Source: DASPHG01 sp035629775
Lineage (GTDB): Bacteria; Actinomycetota; Thermoleophilia; Solirubrobacterales; Thermoleophilaceae
Assembly: GCA_035629775.1 (NCBI GenBank)
Contig: DASPHG010000009.1
Coordinates: 1-64,000, forward strand
Length of the DNA: 64,000 nt
Direction of reading: 5' to 3'
Numbering within the stretch: the first letter of the stretch is position 1; every line of letters begins with the position of its first letter. The translations under genes were made by a program, and so were the position numbers. Positions 1-9,294 of the stretch are shown piece after piece. The notes under the pieces are model-generated. The model was not told the DNA's origin and did no database searches. It saw only the letters and a program-made list of their open reading frames with translations.

Positions 1-3000
1 GAGGACGGCGTCGACGTCGAGTCGCTGCTCGTGATCACCTACACCGAGCGCGCGGCCGGCGAGCTGCGCGGTCGCATCCGCGCGCGCCTCGCCGAGCTCG
101 GCCGCCACGACCTCGCCCGCTCGCTCGACGGCGCCTGGATCTCCACCATCCACGGCTTCTGCCTGCGGCTGCTGAAGGCGCATCCGTTCGAGGCCGGGCT
201 CGACCCCCGCTTCCGCATCCTCGACGACAGCCAGGGCCGGGTCGTCCGCGGCGAGGCGTTCGCGACGGCTCTGACGGAGTTCTGCGCAGGCGAGCAGCCG
301 GAGCGGCTCCAGCTGCTCGCGACCTACGGCGCCTCCGGACTGCGGCGGATGCTGACGAGCGTGTACGAGACGCTGCGCTCGGCCGGCCGCGAGCTCGAGC
401 TGGAGCTCGGCGAGCGGCCGGGGCTCGACACGCGGCTGGCGGAGCTCGCCGGCGCGGCGCGTGTGCTCGCGGACGACGGCGACGCGACCGCGGCGGCGCG
501 GGCCTCGGCCGCCGAGGCGCTCGTCCTCGCGGAGTCGGCGCCGCTGCCGGAGCGTCTCCTCGACCTGCGCGGCCTGCGCGCCCGCACCGAGCGCGCCGCG
601 GCGTACGAGGAGGCGCGCAAGGCCGTGGAGCAGGCGGCGCTCGACGAGCTCGCGCTGCGCGACCGCGAGCTCCTCCAGCAGCTCCTCCAGCGCTTCGCCG
701 AGTCGTACGCCGCCGCGAAGGACGCGGAGTCGGCGCTCGACTTCGAGGATCTCCAGCTGCACGCCCGCGATCTCCTCCGCGACCACGACGCGCTGCGCGA
801 GCGCGAGCAGCTGCGCTTCCGCTCGATCATGGTGGACGAGTTCCAGGACACGAACCGGCTCCAGTGCGACCTCGTCGACCTGCTCACCGGCCCCGGCACC
901 GAGCGGTTCTTCGTCGGCGACGAGTTCCAGTCGATCTACGGCTTCCGGCACGCCGACGTGGGCGTGTTCCGCGAGTTCCGTGACGCGGCAGCGCGCGAGG
1001 ATCGCGTTCGTCCGCTGCGGACGAACTTCCGCAGCCGCGCCGAGATCCTCACGACGCTGAATGCGACCTTCGGCCCGCACTGGGGAACCGACTTCCAGCC
1101 GCTCGAGCCGGGGGAGGAGGTCCCGCCGCCCGAGGACCAGCTGCAGCTCGACCTGAATGGATCGACGCCGCACGCCGACGCGACCGCGGTCGAGCTGATC
1201 GTCGTGGACCAGGTGGTGAGCCGGTGGAAGGACATGGGCGACGAGCCGTTCGGCGCAAGCCTTGCGAGCGCCGCCGCCTGGCGGGCGGCCGAGATGCGCC
1301 TGCTCGCCGACCGCGTCCACCGCATGATCAGCGTGGAGGGCCGGCCGGCGCGCGACATCGTCGTCCTCCTGCGCGCGGCCAAGGAGATGCCGCTCTACGA
1401 GCGCGCGCTGCGCGAGCGCGGGATCGACACATACGTGGTCGGCGGACGGAACTTCTGGACGCAACAGCAGGTCGCGGACCTGCGCGCGTACCTGTCCGTG
1501 CTCGCGAACCCGCTCGACGAGGAGGCGCTCTATTCGATGCTCGGCTCCCCGCTCGGCGGCCTGTCCCTGGACGCGATCGGCCTCGTCGGACTGCGGGCGA
1601 AGCAGCTGCGGCGCGACCCGTGGTGGGCGCTCACCGCGGCGGATGGCTCCGACGGGCTGCTCGACTTGCTCCCTGCGGCGGATCGCGAGCGCGTGCCCGA
1701 TCTCGTCGCGCGCGTGGACGGGCACCGGACCCTGGCGGCCACCGTGCCGCTCGAGCGGCTGCTCGACCGGGTCATCACAGACTCGGGCTACGACCGGCGG
1801 GTCCTCACCCTGGCGGACGGCAGGCGCCGGATGGCGAACGTGCGAAAGCTGATGCGGATCGCGCGCGTCTTCGAGGCCGAGGCGGGCGGCGACCTGCGCG
1901 CGTTCATCGACCACCTCGCCGAGCAGGACCTGTTGGCGGCCCGCGAGGGCGAGGCGCCGCTCGAGGCCGAGGACCTCCAGGCCGTCCGCCTCATGACGAT
2001 CCACGCGGCGAAGGGGCTCGAGTTCCCCGTGGTCTGCGTCGCCGACCTCGGCCGCTCGGGCCGCAGCGACGACGACGCGCTTCGCGTGACCGAGGACGGG
2101 CGTGTCGGCCTGAAGATCGCCTCGCTCGCGGGTGGGTCGGCGAAGGGCCTCGCCCTCGAGGAGATCGAGACGGAGCAGGACCGCCAGCAGGACGAGGAGG
2201 AACGGCGGGTCTTCTACGTCGCGATGACGCGCGCGCGCGAGATGCTCGTCCTCTCGGGCGCGACGGATGTCGAGAAGTGGCCCGCGCCCTCCCTGCTCGG
2301 GGTGCCGATGAGCTGGGTCTGGCGGGGCGTTGCGCCCGGCCTCGACGCGGGCGACCCGCGCGGCGCCGTCGGCACCGTCTGCACGCCGGCGAACGTGGAC
2401 GAGTTGCTAGACCGCGAAGCGCGCTACGGCGGCGCGCTCGTGGGCGAGGACCGCCCGGTGCCGGTCGCGCCCCTCCAGGACTTCGCGCGCTTCGAGGCCG
2501 CGCCCGCGCTTCCGGTCGGCCGGCTTTCCTACTCGGGCCTCGCGCGCTACCGGGCGTGCGGCTACCGCTTCTACCTCGAGCGCGTCCTCGGGATGCGCGA
2601 GCTGGAGCGCGGTGCAGGCGACGACGGGCAGCCCGAACCGCCCGGCTCGGACGAGCTCTCGCCGCTGCTGCGCGGCACCGTCGTGCACGAGCTGCTCGAA
2701 CGGCTCGACTTCGCGCATCCGGAGGTGCCCGCCGACGCCGAGATCGCGGCGCGGCTCGAGTCGTACGGGGCCGAGCCCGCCGCGCCGGCCGTGGCGGACG
2801 TCGCGCGCTTCGTGCGCGGGTTCATCGGGACCCCGCTCTTCGAACGGCTCGCCGGTGCGGACCGGGTCCGCAAGGAGCTTGGTTTCGCCTACGACCTCGA
2901 GCCGCCCGGCGCGCAGGGGCGAAGCCTGCTCGTCAACGGGTTCCTCGACGTGTACGCCGAAGAGCCCGGCCGCGTGCTGATCGTGGACTACAAGACCGAC

Positions 3001-3339
3001 TCCCTCGAGGGCACCGACGCCGAGGCGCTCTGCGAGGCGCAGTACTCGATCCAGCGGCTGATCTACGCGCTCGCCGCGCTGCGCGGCGGAGCGTCGGCCG
3101 TCGAGGTCGCCTACTGCTTCCTCGAGCGGCCCGAGGCGCCGGTCGCGCGGGAGTGGGCCGCGGCTGACGCGGCCGCGCTCGAGGAGGAGCTGCTCGGGCT
3201 CGCCGCAGGCGTGATCGACGGGCGCTTCGAGCCGACCGGCGAGCCGCACCTCCACCTGTGCGCGCACTGCGCGGGCCGGCCGAGCCTCTGCTCGTGGGAC
3301 GAGGCCGCGACCACCGCTACCGTCGCAGCTCCCTCTTAG
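1..3339 (+). CDS. RecB/AddA/AdnB-type helicase-nuclease (5' truncated by window)
   Basis: Double-strand-break resection enzyme combining a UvrD-type helicase with a RecB-family nuclease. The reading frame is open from base 1, and the first visible residues (ending LLVITYTERAA) are the Ia region of such helicases, so the Walker A motif and true start lie upstream. Numbered from base 1, the Walker B motif VDEFQDT is near residue 278, GDEFQSIYGF near 306, motif V (MTIHAAKGLEF) near 664 and motif VI (VFYVAMTRARE) near 738. The C-terminus has the PD-(D/E)XK signature GFLDVY...VDYKTD near 980-1000. Cys853 plus Cys1087, Cys1090 and Cys1097 match the four-cysteine Fe-S pattern of AddB/AdnA/AdnB nucleases. 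The domain order fits AdnA/AdnB or AddA; which subunit cannot be decided without the upstream gene. Its 3' end overlaps the converging gene by 23 bp. Confidence 0.9.
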   Translation, partial: EDGVDVESLLVITYTERAAGELRGRIRARLAELGRHDLARSLDGAWISTIHGFCLRLLKAHPFEAGLDPRFRILDDSQGRVVRGEAFATALTEFCAGEQPERLQLLATYGASGLRRMLTSVYETLRSAGRELELELGERPGLDTRLAELAGAARVLADDGDATAAARASAAEALVLAESAPLPERLLDLRGLRARTERAAAYEEARKAVEQAALDELALRDRELLQQLLQRFAESYAAAKDAESALDFEDLQLHARDLLRDHDALREREQLRFRSIMVDEFQDTNRLQCDLVDLLTGPGTERFFVGDEFQSIYGFRHADVGVFREFRDAAAREDRVRPLRTNFRSRAEILTTLNATFGPHWGTDFQPLEPGEEVPPPEDQLQLDLNGSTPHADATAVELIVVDQVVSRWKDMGDEPFGASLASAAAWRAAEMRLLADRVHRMISVEGRPARDIVVLLRAAKEMPLYERALRERGIDTYVVGGRNFWTQQQVADLRAYLSVLANPLDEEALYSMLGSPLGGLSLDAIGLVGLRAKQLRRDPWWALTAADGSDGLLDLLPAADRERVPDLVARVDGHRTLAATVPLERLLDRVITDSGYDRRVLTLADGRRRMANVRKLMRIARVFEAEAGGDLRAFIDHLAEQDLLAAREGEAPLEAEDLQAVRLMTIHAAKGLEFPVVCVADLGRSGRSDDDALRVTEDGRVGLKIASLAGGSAKGLALEEIETEQDRQQDEEERRVFYVAMTRAREMLVLSGATDVEKWPAPSLLGVPMSWVWRGVAPGLDAGDPRGAVGTVCTPANVDELLDREARYGGALVGEDRPVPVAPLQDFARFEAAPALPVGRLSYSGLARYRACGYRFYLERVLGMRELERGAGDDGQPEPPGSDELSPLLRGTVVHELLERLDFAHPEVPADAEIAARLESYGAEPAAPAVADVARFVRGFIGTPLFERLAGADRVRKELGFAYDLEPPGAQGRSLLVNGFLDVYAEEPGRVLIVDYKTDSLEGTDAEALCEAQYSIQRLIYALAALRGGASAVEVAYCFLERPEAPVAREWAAADAAALEEELLGLAAGVIDGRFEPTGEPHLHLCAHCAGRPSLCSWDEAATTATVAAPS

Positions 3340-6300
3340 CGCTCGCCCGGCGCGCGTTCCCCAGCGCGTCCTGGAAGGCGCCCCTCACGGAGACCTGTGC
3401 CCGCTCGCGCCTGCGGAGCCTGCGCGCGGCCTTCTTCTTCAGCTCGATCCGGACCCTGGCCTGTCCGGCCGCGCCCAGGTCGATCTCGGCGCTTCCCGCC
3501 GGCCGCGGCCGCACGCCCCGGATCCGCAGCTTGAGCTTGCCTGTGCAGGCCTCGGAACACTCCACCGTGCCGCGCAGGCCGCGCCGGGCGACCCGGCGGG
3601 GCTTTCGGCCGCGAAGCTCGATGGAGATGACGGGCCCGGCGGTGTCGATCACGAACTCGCGCGCGGCCGCCGTCGCTTCCTGGTTCCCGGCCGCGTCGGT
3701 CGCGCGCACGCTGAAGGTATGCGGGCCGTCCGGGAGGGCGGTCGCGGTGAACGGCGACGAGCAGGCCGCGAACGCTCCGTCGTCGAGCCGGCACTGGAAC
3801 GCCGCGCCCGCCTCGCCGGCTTCGAACGCGAACGTCGGGGTCGCGTCGGTGACCGCGCCGTTCGGCCCGGACGTGATCGTCGTCTCGGGCGCGCCGGTGT
3901 CCACCGTGAAGTCCGCGACCGCCGGGGTCGCATCCCGGTTGCCGACCCCGTCCACGGCGCGTACCTGGAACGTATGAGTCCCGTCGGCGAGCGTGTTCAG
4001 CGTTTGCGGGCTGGCGCAGGTTGCGAAGGCGCCCTCGTCGACGCGGCACTCGAAGCCCTGGCCGGCTTCGTTTGCCGAGAAGGCGAGCGTCGGCGTGGCG
4101 TCATTGGTCACGGCCGGCGGGGCGGAATCGATCGTCGTGTCGGGGAGCGTCGTGTCCACCGTGAACGCGCGCGTCGCCGGCGTCCCGTCCAGGTTGCCCG
4201 AGAGGTCCACCGCGCGGACGTGGAACGTGTGCGCGCCGTCGTCGATCCCCGACTGCATGTGCGGCGACGTGCACGGAGCGAACGCTGCGTCGTCCAGCTT
4301 GCACTCGAACGCGGCGTCCGGGTCGGGCGAGGAGAACTCGAACTCGGCTTCGTCGAAGCCGATCGTGCCCGTCGGGCCGTCGTCCACCTGTGTGTTCGGC
4401 GCGGTCGCGTCCGGGCACTCGCCGGACAGGACGCGCAGGTAGACCTGCTGAAAGTCGGAGCCGGGATAGTCGGCTGTCAGGCCCTGCGCCTGAGAGACGA
4501 ACGCCACGCAGTTGCCGTCCAGGCTGATCGACGGACGCTCGGAGAACTCGGGCAGCGACGCGCCGAATCCGCCGTCCGCGACGCTCACGAGTGTCGTCTC
4601 GGCCGCGTTCACGTCGCGCACGTAGACGTCGTTCGTCGCGCCGTTCAGGTCGTTCTCGCCGCTGATGGCGGTGCCCGTATGGAAGACGATCCTGTTCCCG
4701 TCGCCGCTGATGGCCGCCCCCGAGGCGTTCGACGAGTTCTGGTCGGTCCCGCCGGTGCCGTCGGTGCGGCTGACGAGCGTCGTCGAGGCGTTCGTCAGGT
4801 CGCGCCGGTAGACGTCGGTCCCGAACGTGTCCGCGGCGCCGGCGAAGTTGTCCGCGTCGGTCCAGAACGCCACCTTCGTGCCGTCCTCGCTGAGGCTCGG
4901 GTCGCGCGAGATCCCGTCGCCGAGGTTGCCGCCCTCGCCGTCCGCGCGGCTCGCCAGCGCGACGGTCCCCGTCGAGAGGTCGCGCACGAAGACGTCCTCG
5001 ACCGTGTTCGAGTCGCCCACGACGAGGTTCGTGGCGGCGCTGCCGAAGGCGAGCGTCGATCCGTCGCCGTCCAGCGCCGGGAAGCTGCTGGCCGCGTTCG
5101 CCAGCAGGCCGCCCTCCGTTGCGCTCCCGTAGAGGGTCATGTCCGAGACGACATCCCGGACGTAGATGTCGTTGAAGGTGTTCGTGTCGACGGCCGGGCC
5201 GTCCGGGTGCAGGTTGGAGGCGCCCGTCAGCCAGGCGACCCGCGTCCCGTCCGCGCTCATCGTGAGGTGCTGCGCCGAGCTGTTCGCCACGGTCCCGCTC
5301 GCGCCACTGCGGCGGTCGACGAGCTTGGTCGTGCCCGTCCCGAGATCTCGCCAGAACACGTGGATCGTGTTGTTCGCGCCGTCCGCGAGGTTGTTCCCGT
5401 CGGAGAGGAACGCGACCTTGCTCCCGTCCGCCGAGATCGCCACCTGGTAGGTGTGGTTGTTGGCCGGCGCGCCGCCGCTCGCACGGCTCACGAGAGTCGT
5501 CGTGTCGGTGACGAGGTCGTGCCTGTACGCGTGGATCAGGGCGGTGCCGTGCCCGAGCTCGGCGTCCGAGAGGAAGGCCACGTAGCGGCCGTCCCGGCTG
5601 AGCACACGGTGGGAGGTGCGGGTGAAGCCCTGGAGGCTCGTGTCCATCCCGTCGCTGGGCTGGGGGCCGGTGCCCGACGGCCGAGAGACCAGGGTCGTCG
5701 TGTCGGTGTCGAGCGCGCGGGCGAACACCTGCAGCCACCGGTCGTCGTCGTCCGGGCTGGCGGCGTCGAAGTCGCTCTCGAAGATGACGCGCGTGCCGTC
5801 GGCGGAGATCGACGGCGCGTTCGTCTGGTTGCTGCCCGAGTTCGCCGCGGTGCCGGGGGTGCCGGTCGTCGCGCTCGCCACGCTCGTGCTGCCGCCGAGA
5901 TCGCGGACGTGGATGTCCTGCTCGCTCAACGGGTCGCCGATCGACGCGTCGGCCACCCAGGTCTCGTACACCACGAGGCTTCCGTCCCCGGAGATCGCGG
6001 CGTCGCGGGAGCGGTGGCCGTTGCCGCCCTGGGAGCCGTCGTCCTTCACCGAAGCCCGCACGGTCGTCTGCGACGCGGCGGCCGCCTGCACGTCCGTGCG
6101 CACGAACACGTCCTCGACTCCGTTCGTATCGCCCGCGACGAGGTTCGTGGCGGCGCTGTCGTAGGCCACGTGGGTCCCGTCCGCGCTGATCGCGGGGTCC
6201 CCGGAAGCGGCATCGCCGACGGTCCCGGCGCCGGTCGCGCGGCTGACGAGCTCGTTCGTGTCCGTGTCGATGCCGCGCAGGTGCACGTCGAGGGTGGCGT

Positions 6301-7087
6301 TCGTATCGGCCGGGTGCAGGTTCGCGGCGGTGGACTCGAACGCGACGAGGGTCCCGTCCGCCGATATCGACGGGTCCCCGGAGTGGCCATCCGACACCGC
6401 CGCCGAGCTTCGGCTGACCAGCGTCGTCGTGTCGGTGCCCGTGTCGTACACGAACACATCCGCGTTGGGGCCGTCCGCCATGTTCTTGTCGAGGCCGGCG
6501 ATCGAGCTGGAGAAGGCGATCTTCGTGCCGTTTTCGGAGATCGACGGCCCGTCGTTCGACCCGAGGGCCAGGGTGCCCCCGGTCGCGCGGCTGACCAGGG
6601 TCGTGGTCTCGTCGTCGAGGTCGCGCACGTAGACGTCGAAGAAGGCGTTGGTGTCCGTGACCGATGGGTCGAGGTTCGAGGCCCGGGTGATGAAGGCAAC
6701 GCGCGTGCCGTCGTCGCTGATGGCCGGGTTCGCGCAGTGTGCGTTGCCCGCGGCGCCGGCTGCCCCGTCCGCGACGTTCACGAGCTCCGTCGTCGTGCCG
6801 GTGCGGATGAAGCAGTTCGTGAAGCGGTTGTCGTCGGCGGTCGAGAGGTGGTCCGCGTCCGAGGTGAACACGACGGACGCGCCGTCGCCAGAGACTCCCT
6901 CGCCGCCCTCGCCGTCACCGGCCTGCCCCGGCGACTGGCGCGCGTAGCTCGAGTTCGAGACGCCGGGCGCGAGCAGGGGAGTGGCCGAGGGCCGGCTGAC
7001 GAGGAGCGTCGAGCCCGCGGGAGCCGCGAGCGGGGCGGTCGGAGCGAGCGCGAGGAGGGCGAACGGGAGGGCTGCGAATCTCTTCAT
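3317..7087 (-). CDS. Giant secreted beta-propeller protein with Ig-like repeats
   Basis: A 1256-residue exported protein of unknown role. The N-terminus (MKRFAALPFALLALAP...) is a Sec signal peptide. Residues about 30-890 contain 14 recognisable PD40/TolB-like repeats of the form 'DGTRVAFxSxAxNL', each followed by a strand such as DVYVRDLDTGTTTLVSR. Fourteen repeats would fit two seven-bladed propellers. Three repeats then follow at about 900-1160, of the type FECRVDEGAFATCASP with a following 'DGTHTFQVRAVD', resembling bacterial Ig-like surface modules. The last 90 residues are basic and strand-rich. No catalytic motif is seen. It is probably extracellular or wall-associated, with binding or scaffold function inferred only. 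It diverges from the Lrp-type regulator across 71 bp. Confidence 0.85.
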   Translation of the reverse strand: MKRFAALPFALLALAPTAPLAAPAGSTLLVSRPSATPLLAPGVSNSSYARQSPGQAGDGEGGEGVSGDGASVVFTSDADHLSTADDNRFTNCFIRTGTTTELVNVADGAAGAAGNAHCANPAISDDGTRVAFITRASNLDPSVTDTNAFFDVYVRDLDDETTTLVSRATGGTLALGSNDGPSISENGTKIAFSSSIAGLDKNMADGPNADVFVYDTGTDTTTLVSRSSAAVSDGHSGDPSISADGTLVAFESTAANLHPADTNATLDVHLRGIDTDTNELVSRATGAGTVGDAASGDPAISADGTHVAYDSAATNLVAGDTNGVEDVFVRTDVQAAAASQTTVRASVKDDGSQGGNGHRSRDAAISGDGSLVVYETWVADASIGDPLSEQDIHVRDLGGSTSVASATTGTPGTAANSGSNQTNAPSISADGTRVIFESDFDAASPDDDDRWLQVFARALDTDTTTLVSRPSGTGPQPSDGMDTSLQGFTRTSHRVLSRDGRYVAFLSDAELGHGTALIHAYRHDLVTDTTTLVSRASGGAPANNHTYQVAISADGSKVAFLSDGNNLADGANNTIHVFWRDLGTGTTKLVDRRSGASGTVANSSAQHLTMSADGTRVAWLTGASNLHPDGPAVDTNTFNDIYVRDVVSDMTLYGSATEGGLLANAASSFPALDGDGSTLAFGSAATNLVVGDSNTVEDVFVRDLSTGTVALASRADGEGGNLGDGISRDPSLSEDGTKVAFWTDADNFAGAADTFGTDVYRRDLTNASTTLVSRTDGTGGTDQNSSNASGAAISGDGNRIVFHTGTAISGENDLNGATNDVYVRDVNAAETTLVSVADGGFGASLPEFSERPSISLDGNCVAFVSQAQGLTADYPGSDFQQVYLRVLSGECPDATAPNTQVDDGPTGTIGFDEAEFEFSSPDPDAAFECKLDDAAFAPCTSPHMQSGIDDGAHTFHVRAVDLSGNLDGTPATRAFTVDTTLPDTTIDSAPPAVTNDATPTLAFSANEAGQGFECRVDEGAFATCASPQTLNTLADGTHTFQVRAVDGVGNRDATPAVADFTVDTGAPETTITSGPNGAVTDATPTFAFEAGEAGAAFQCRLDDGAFAACSSPFTATALPDGPHTFSVRATDAAGNQEATAAAREFVIDTAGPVISIELRGRKPRRVARRGLRGTVECSEACTGKLKLRIRGVRPRPAGSAEIDLGAAGQARVRIELKKKAARRLRRRERAQVSVRGAFQDALGNARRASAKRELRR

Positions 7088-7158
7088 AGGAAGAGAGGTA
7101 CGTTGACCGCTTCGGTATCATCAAGTCATCTGGCAGCAACTCCGAGGAAAACGCTGTA

Positions 7159-7599
7159 ATGGACCCAACTGACCGCGAGATTCTCAGCCAACTCCGCGCA
7201 AATGCCCGAATGAGCTTCAGTGACCTGGGGCGAAAGGTCGGCCTGAGTGCGAATGCTGCGGCGGCCCGGGTCGATCGCCTACAGAAACGCGGCGTGATTC
7301 GCGGGTTCACCACCGTGATCGATCCGACCGCCGGTGGGCAGCGCCTGGTGGCTCTGATCGAGGTCCAGTTGGCGGCGGGCACGCGGGCGGCCCAGTGCGA
7401 GGCGGTGTTCGAGGAGCTTCCGACCGTGGTCGAGGCCATGCACGTGACCGGGCGGTTCGACTACGAGCTGCGCGTGGTGTGCCGCGACCCGGCCGAGCTC
7501 GACCTGACGATCCGGACGCTCAAGGAGCGCGCCGGTGTGACCGGCACCGACACGCGGATCGTCCTGCGCACCGCGGTCGAACGCGCCGTCGCAGCCTGA
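7159..7599 (+). CDS. Lrp/AsnC family transcriptional regulator
   Basis: A 146-residue DNA-binding regulator of normal family length. Residues 1-60 form the AsnC-type helix-turn-helix (DREILSQLRANARMSFSDLG...VGLSANAAAARVDRL, then GVIRGFTTVIDP). Residues 65-140 are the RAM ligand-sensing domain, including VTGRFDYELRVVC. Such proteins usually sense amino acids and often control a neighbouring gene, which could be the divergent propeller protein or xseA, but nothing here proves it. The ATG is preceded by a GAGGAAAA stretch and by a TATCAT box about 45 bp upstream, so this gene seems to have a leader, unlike many neighbours. Confidence 0.9.
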   Translation: MDPTDREILSQLRANARMSFSDLGRKVGLSANAAAARVDRLQKRGVIRGFTTVIDPTAGGQRLVALIEVQLAAGTRAAQCEAVFEELPTVVEAMHVTGRFDYELRVVCRDPAELDLTIRTLKERAGVTGTDTRIVLRTAVERAVAA

Positions 7600-7607
7600 G
7601 CCGCCGC

Positions 7608-7613
7608 TACGCT
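7608..7613 (+). promoter_or_regulatory. -10 box (TACGCT) for leaderless xseA
   Basis: TACGCT lies 6 nt before the GTG start of xseA and no Shine-Dalgarno is present, so transcription would start at or next to the start codon. The same spacing recurs at many genes in this window. Confidence 0.5.
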
Positions 7614-7619
7614 CGCGAC

Positions 7620-9017
7620 GTGAGCGCCGAGCCGCAGCAGGAGCCGATCCCCGGGGTCGAGGCGGCCGGAATCGAGGGCTTCCCGGGACCGTTCGGTGTC
7701 GGGCGCTACGCGCGCGAGTTCCGCGACCGGCTGCGACAGATGAGCCGCGTGTGCATCGTCGGCGAGGTGGTGAACGCCCGCACCGGCGGGAGCGGCGCGA
7801 ACGTGTACTTCGAGCTGCGCGACGCCGAGGGCGCGATGCGCTGTGCGATGTGGCGAAACGAGTTCGACCGGAGCGCCATCCGCGCCGAGGACCTGACCGA
7901 CGGCGTGCAGGTCGTCGCCGCCGGCGGGCCCGACTACTACACGGGCGGGGCGAACGCGTCGCCGAGCCTCTCCTTCCGCGTGGTCGACCTCCGGCTCGCA
8001 GGCCAGGGCGACCTGCTCGTCAAGCTCGACCGGCTGCGGCGGGAGCTCGCGGCCGAGGGGCTGTTCGAGCCGCAGAAGCGGCTGCGGCTCCCGACGCTCC
8101 CGCGCTCGATCGGCGTGGTGACAGCCGAGGGCAGCGCCGCGCGACGCGACTTCCTCGCCGGTCTCGAGCGGCGGTCGTGGCGCGGGCGCATCGTGTGGGG
8201 CTACGCGCCGGTGCAGGACAAGCGGGCCGCGCCGGCGATCAGGACCGCGATCGCCGACCTGGCCGCGACCCAGGCCGTCGATGTGATCGTGGTCACCCGC
8301 GGGGGCGGCTCGATCGCCGACCTGTGGGCGTTCTGCGACGAGGCACTCTGCCGCACGGTCGCGCTGCTCCCGGTGCCGGTCATCAGCGCGGTGGGGCACG
8401 ACGTGGACCGGACCCTGATCGACGACGTGTCCGCCGTCTGCTGCTCGACGCCCACGCACGCTGCTGAGGCCGCCGTCGCCGTGGACTGCGCGGCGCAGGG
8501 CGAGCGCCTGCGCCAGGCCGCGCGCCGGCTCGATTCGTGCGGCCGCGCGGCCGTCGTGCGCAGGGCGCGCGAGCTGGGGTCGCTCTCGCGCGCGCCGCGC
8601 GAGCACCTGAACCGCCACCGGCGCGGGCTTCACCAGATGGCGCGCGAGATTCGGGCGACGGGCCGGCGCAACGTCCTCACTCGGCTCGACTGGCAGGAAC
8701 GGGTGGCCGCTGTGGTCCTGGCTCGCAAGCGGGATGCGGCACTCGCGTCCATGGCTGGGGAGGAGGTTCGGCTGATCGCCCGGGCGGCGGGGCTCGACCG
8801 GGCCGCCACGGTGCTGGCCGAGCGCCGGGCCGCCGTGCTCGCGAAGCACACGGCGGCGCTCCACTCACACGATCCCGAACGGACGCTCGAACGCGGATAC
8901 GCCCTGCTGCTCGACGAGGGGGGCGAGCCGCTCGGCAGCGCCGCCGCTGTTCGCGAGGCGGGCTCGTTCACCGCCCGGATGTCCGATGCCGACGTCCGTG
9001 CGAAGGTGGAGGAATGA
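7620..9017 (+). CDS. xseA: Exodeoxyribonuclease VII large subunit
   Basis: Catalytic subunit of the cytoplasmic nuclease that degrades single-stranded DNA from both ends; 465 residues from the GTG chosen here. The N-terminal OB-fold is seen at about 20-115 (VGRYAREFRDRLRQMSRVCIVGEV, NVYFELRDAEGAMRC). The conserved central block includes LPRSIGVVTAEGSAARRDF, VIVVTRGGGSIADLWAF and PVISAVGHDVDRTL. The C-terminus has the coiled region followed by the usual DPERTLERGYALL. The start gives the full OB-fold and sits just behind a -10-like box; the longer frame upstream overlaps the Lrp gene and is not conserved in character. It overlaps xseB by ATGA. Confidence 0.95.
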   Translation: MSAEPQQEPIPGVEAAGIEGFPGPFGVGRYAREFRDRLRQMSRVCIVGEVVNARTGGSGANVYFELRDAEGAMRCAMWRNEFDRSAIRAEDLTDGVQVVAAGGPDYYTGGANASPSLSFRVVDLRLAGQGDLLVKLDRLRRELAAEGLFEPQKRLRLPTLPRSIGVVTAEGSAARRDFLAGLERRSWRGRIVWGYAPVQDKRAAPAIRTAIADLAATQAVDVIVVTRGGGSIADLWAFCDEALCRTVALLPVPVISAVGHDVDRTLIDDVSAVCCSTPTHAAEAAVAVDCAAQGERLRQAARRLDSCGRAAVVRRARELGSLSRAPREHLNRHRRGLHQMAREIRATGRRNVLTRLDWQERVAAVVLARKRDAALASMAGEEVRLIARAAGLDRAATVLAERRAAVLAKHTAALHSHDPERTLERGYALLLDEGGEPLGSAAAVREAGSFTARMSDADVRAKVEE

Positions 9018-9244
9018 GCGAGCCCCAGAGCTACGAGGCCGCCGTCGAGCGGCTCGAGCAGATCATCGCCCGGCTCGACACGGGCCAGGCGGGGCTGCGC
9101 GAGACGCTCGACCTGTGCCGCGAGGGCAAGACGCTGATCGACTACGCCGCCGGCGAGCTGGAGGCGGTCGGAAAGGGCCTGGAGGAACTCCGCCTGGATG
9201 ACCTGATCGCCCGGCTCGAAGCTGCCGCGCCGCCGCAGCCCTAG
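9014..9244 (+). CDS. xseB: Exodeoxyribonuclease VII small subunit
   Basis: A 76-residue partner of XseA. The sequence SYEAAVERLEQIIARLDTG near residues 6-24 is the hallmark of XseB, followed by the second helix (LCREGKTLIDYAAGEL) of the typical helical hairpin. The start codon overlaps the xseA stop as ATGA, which implies translational coupling and a 1:many subunit operon. Confidence 0.95.
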   Translation: MSEPQSYEAAVERLEQIIARLDTGQAGLRETLDLCREGKTLIDYAAGELEAVGKGLEELRLDDLIARLEAAAPPQP

Positions 9245-9282
9245 TCCTGCAGCGCACCCGTCGTTCCGTCTGGCACTCGCCC

Positions 9283-9288
9283 TACCTT
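9283..9288 (+). promoter_or_regulatory. -10 box (TACCTT), leaderless type
   Basis: TACCTT ends 6 nt before the ATG of the following small gene, with no Shine-Dalgarno between. The arrangement is the same as at xseA. Confidence 0.45.
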
Positions 9289-9294
9289 CGCGCC

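Noticed and set aside
3719..7159. A 1146-codon open frame on the plus strand opposite the propeller protein
   Set aside because: It is a GC-rich antisense shadow with Arg/Gly/Val-rich, low-complexity composition, no signal peptide and no motif. The minus-strand frame has a clear signal peptide and ordered repeats.
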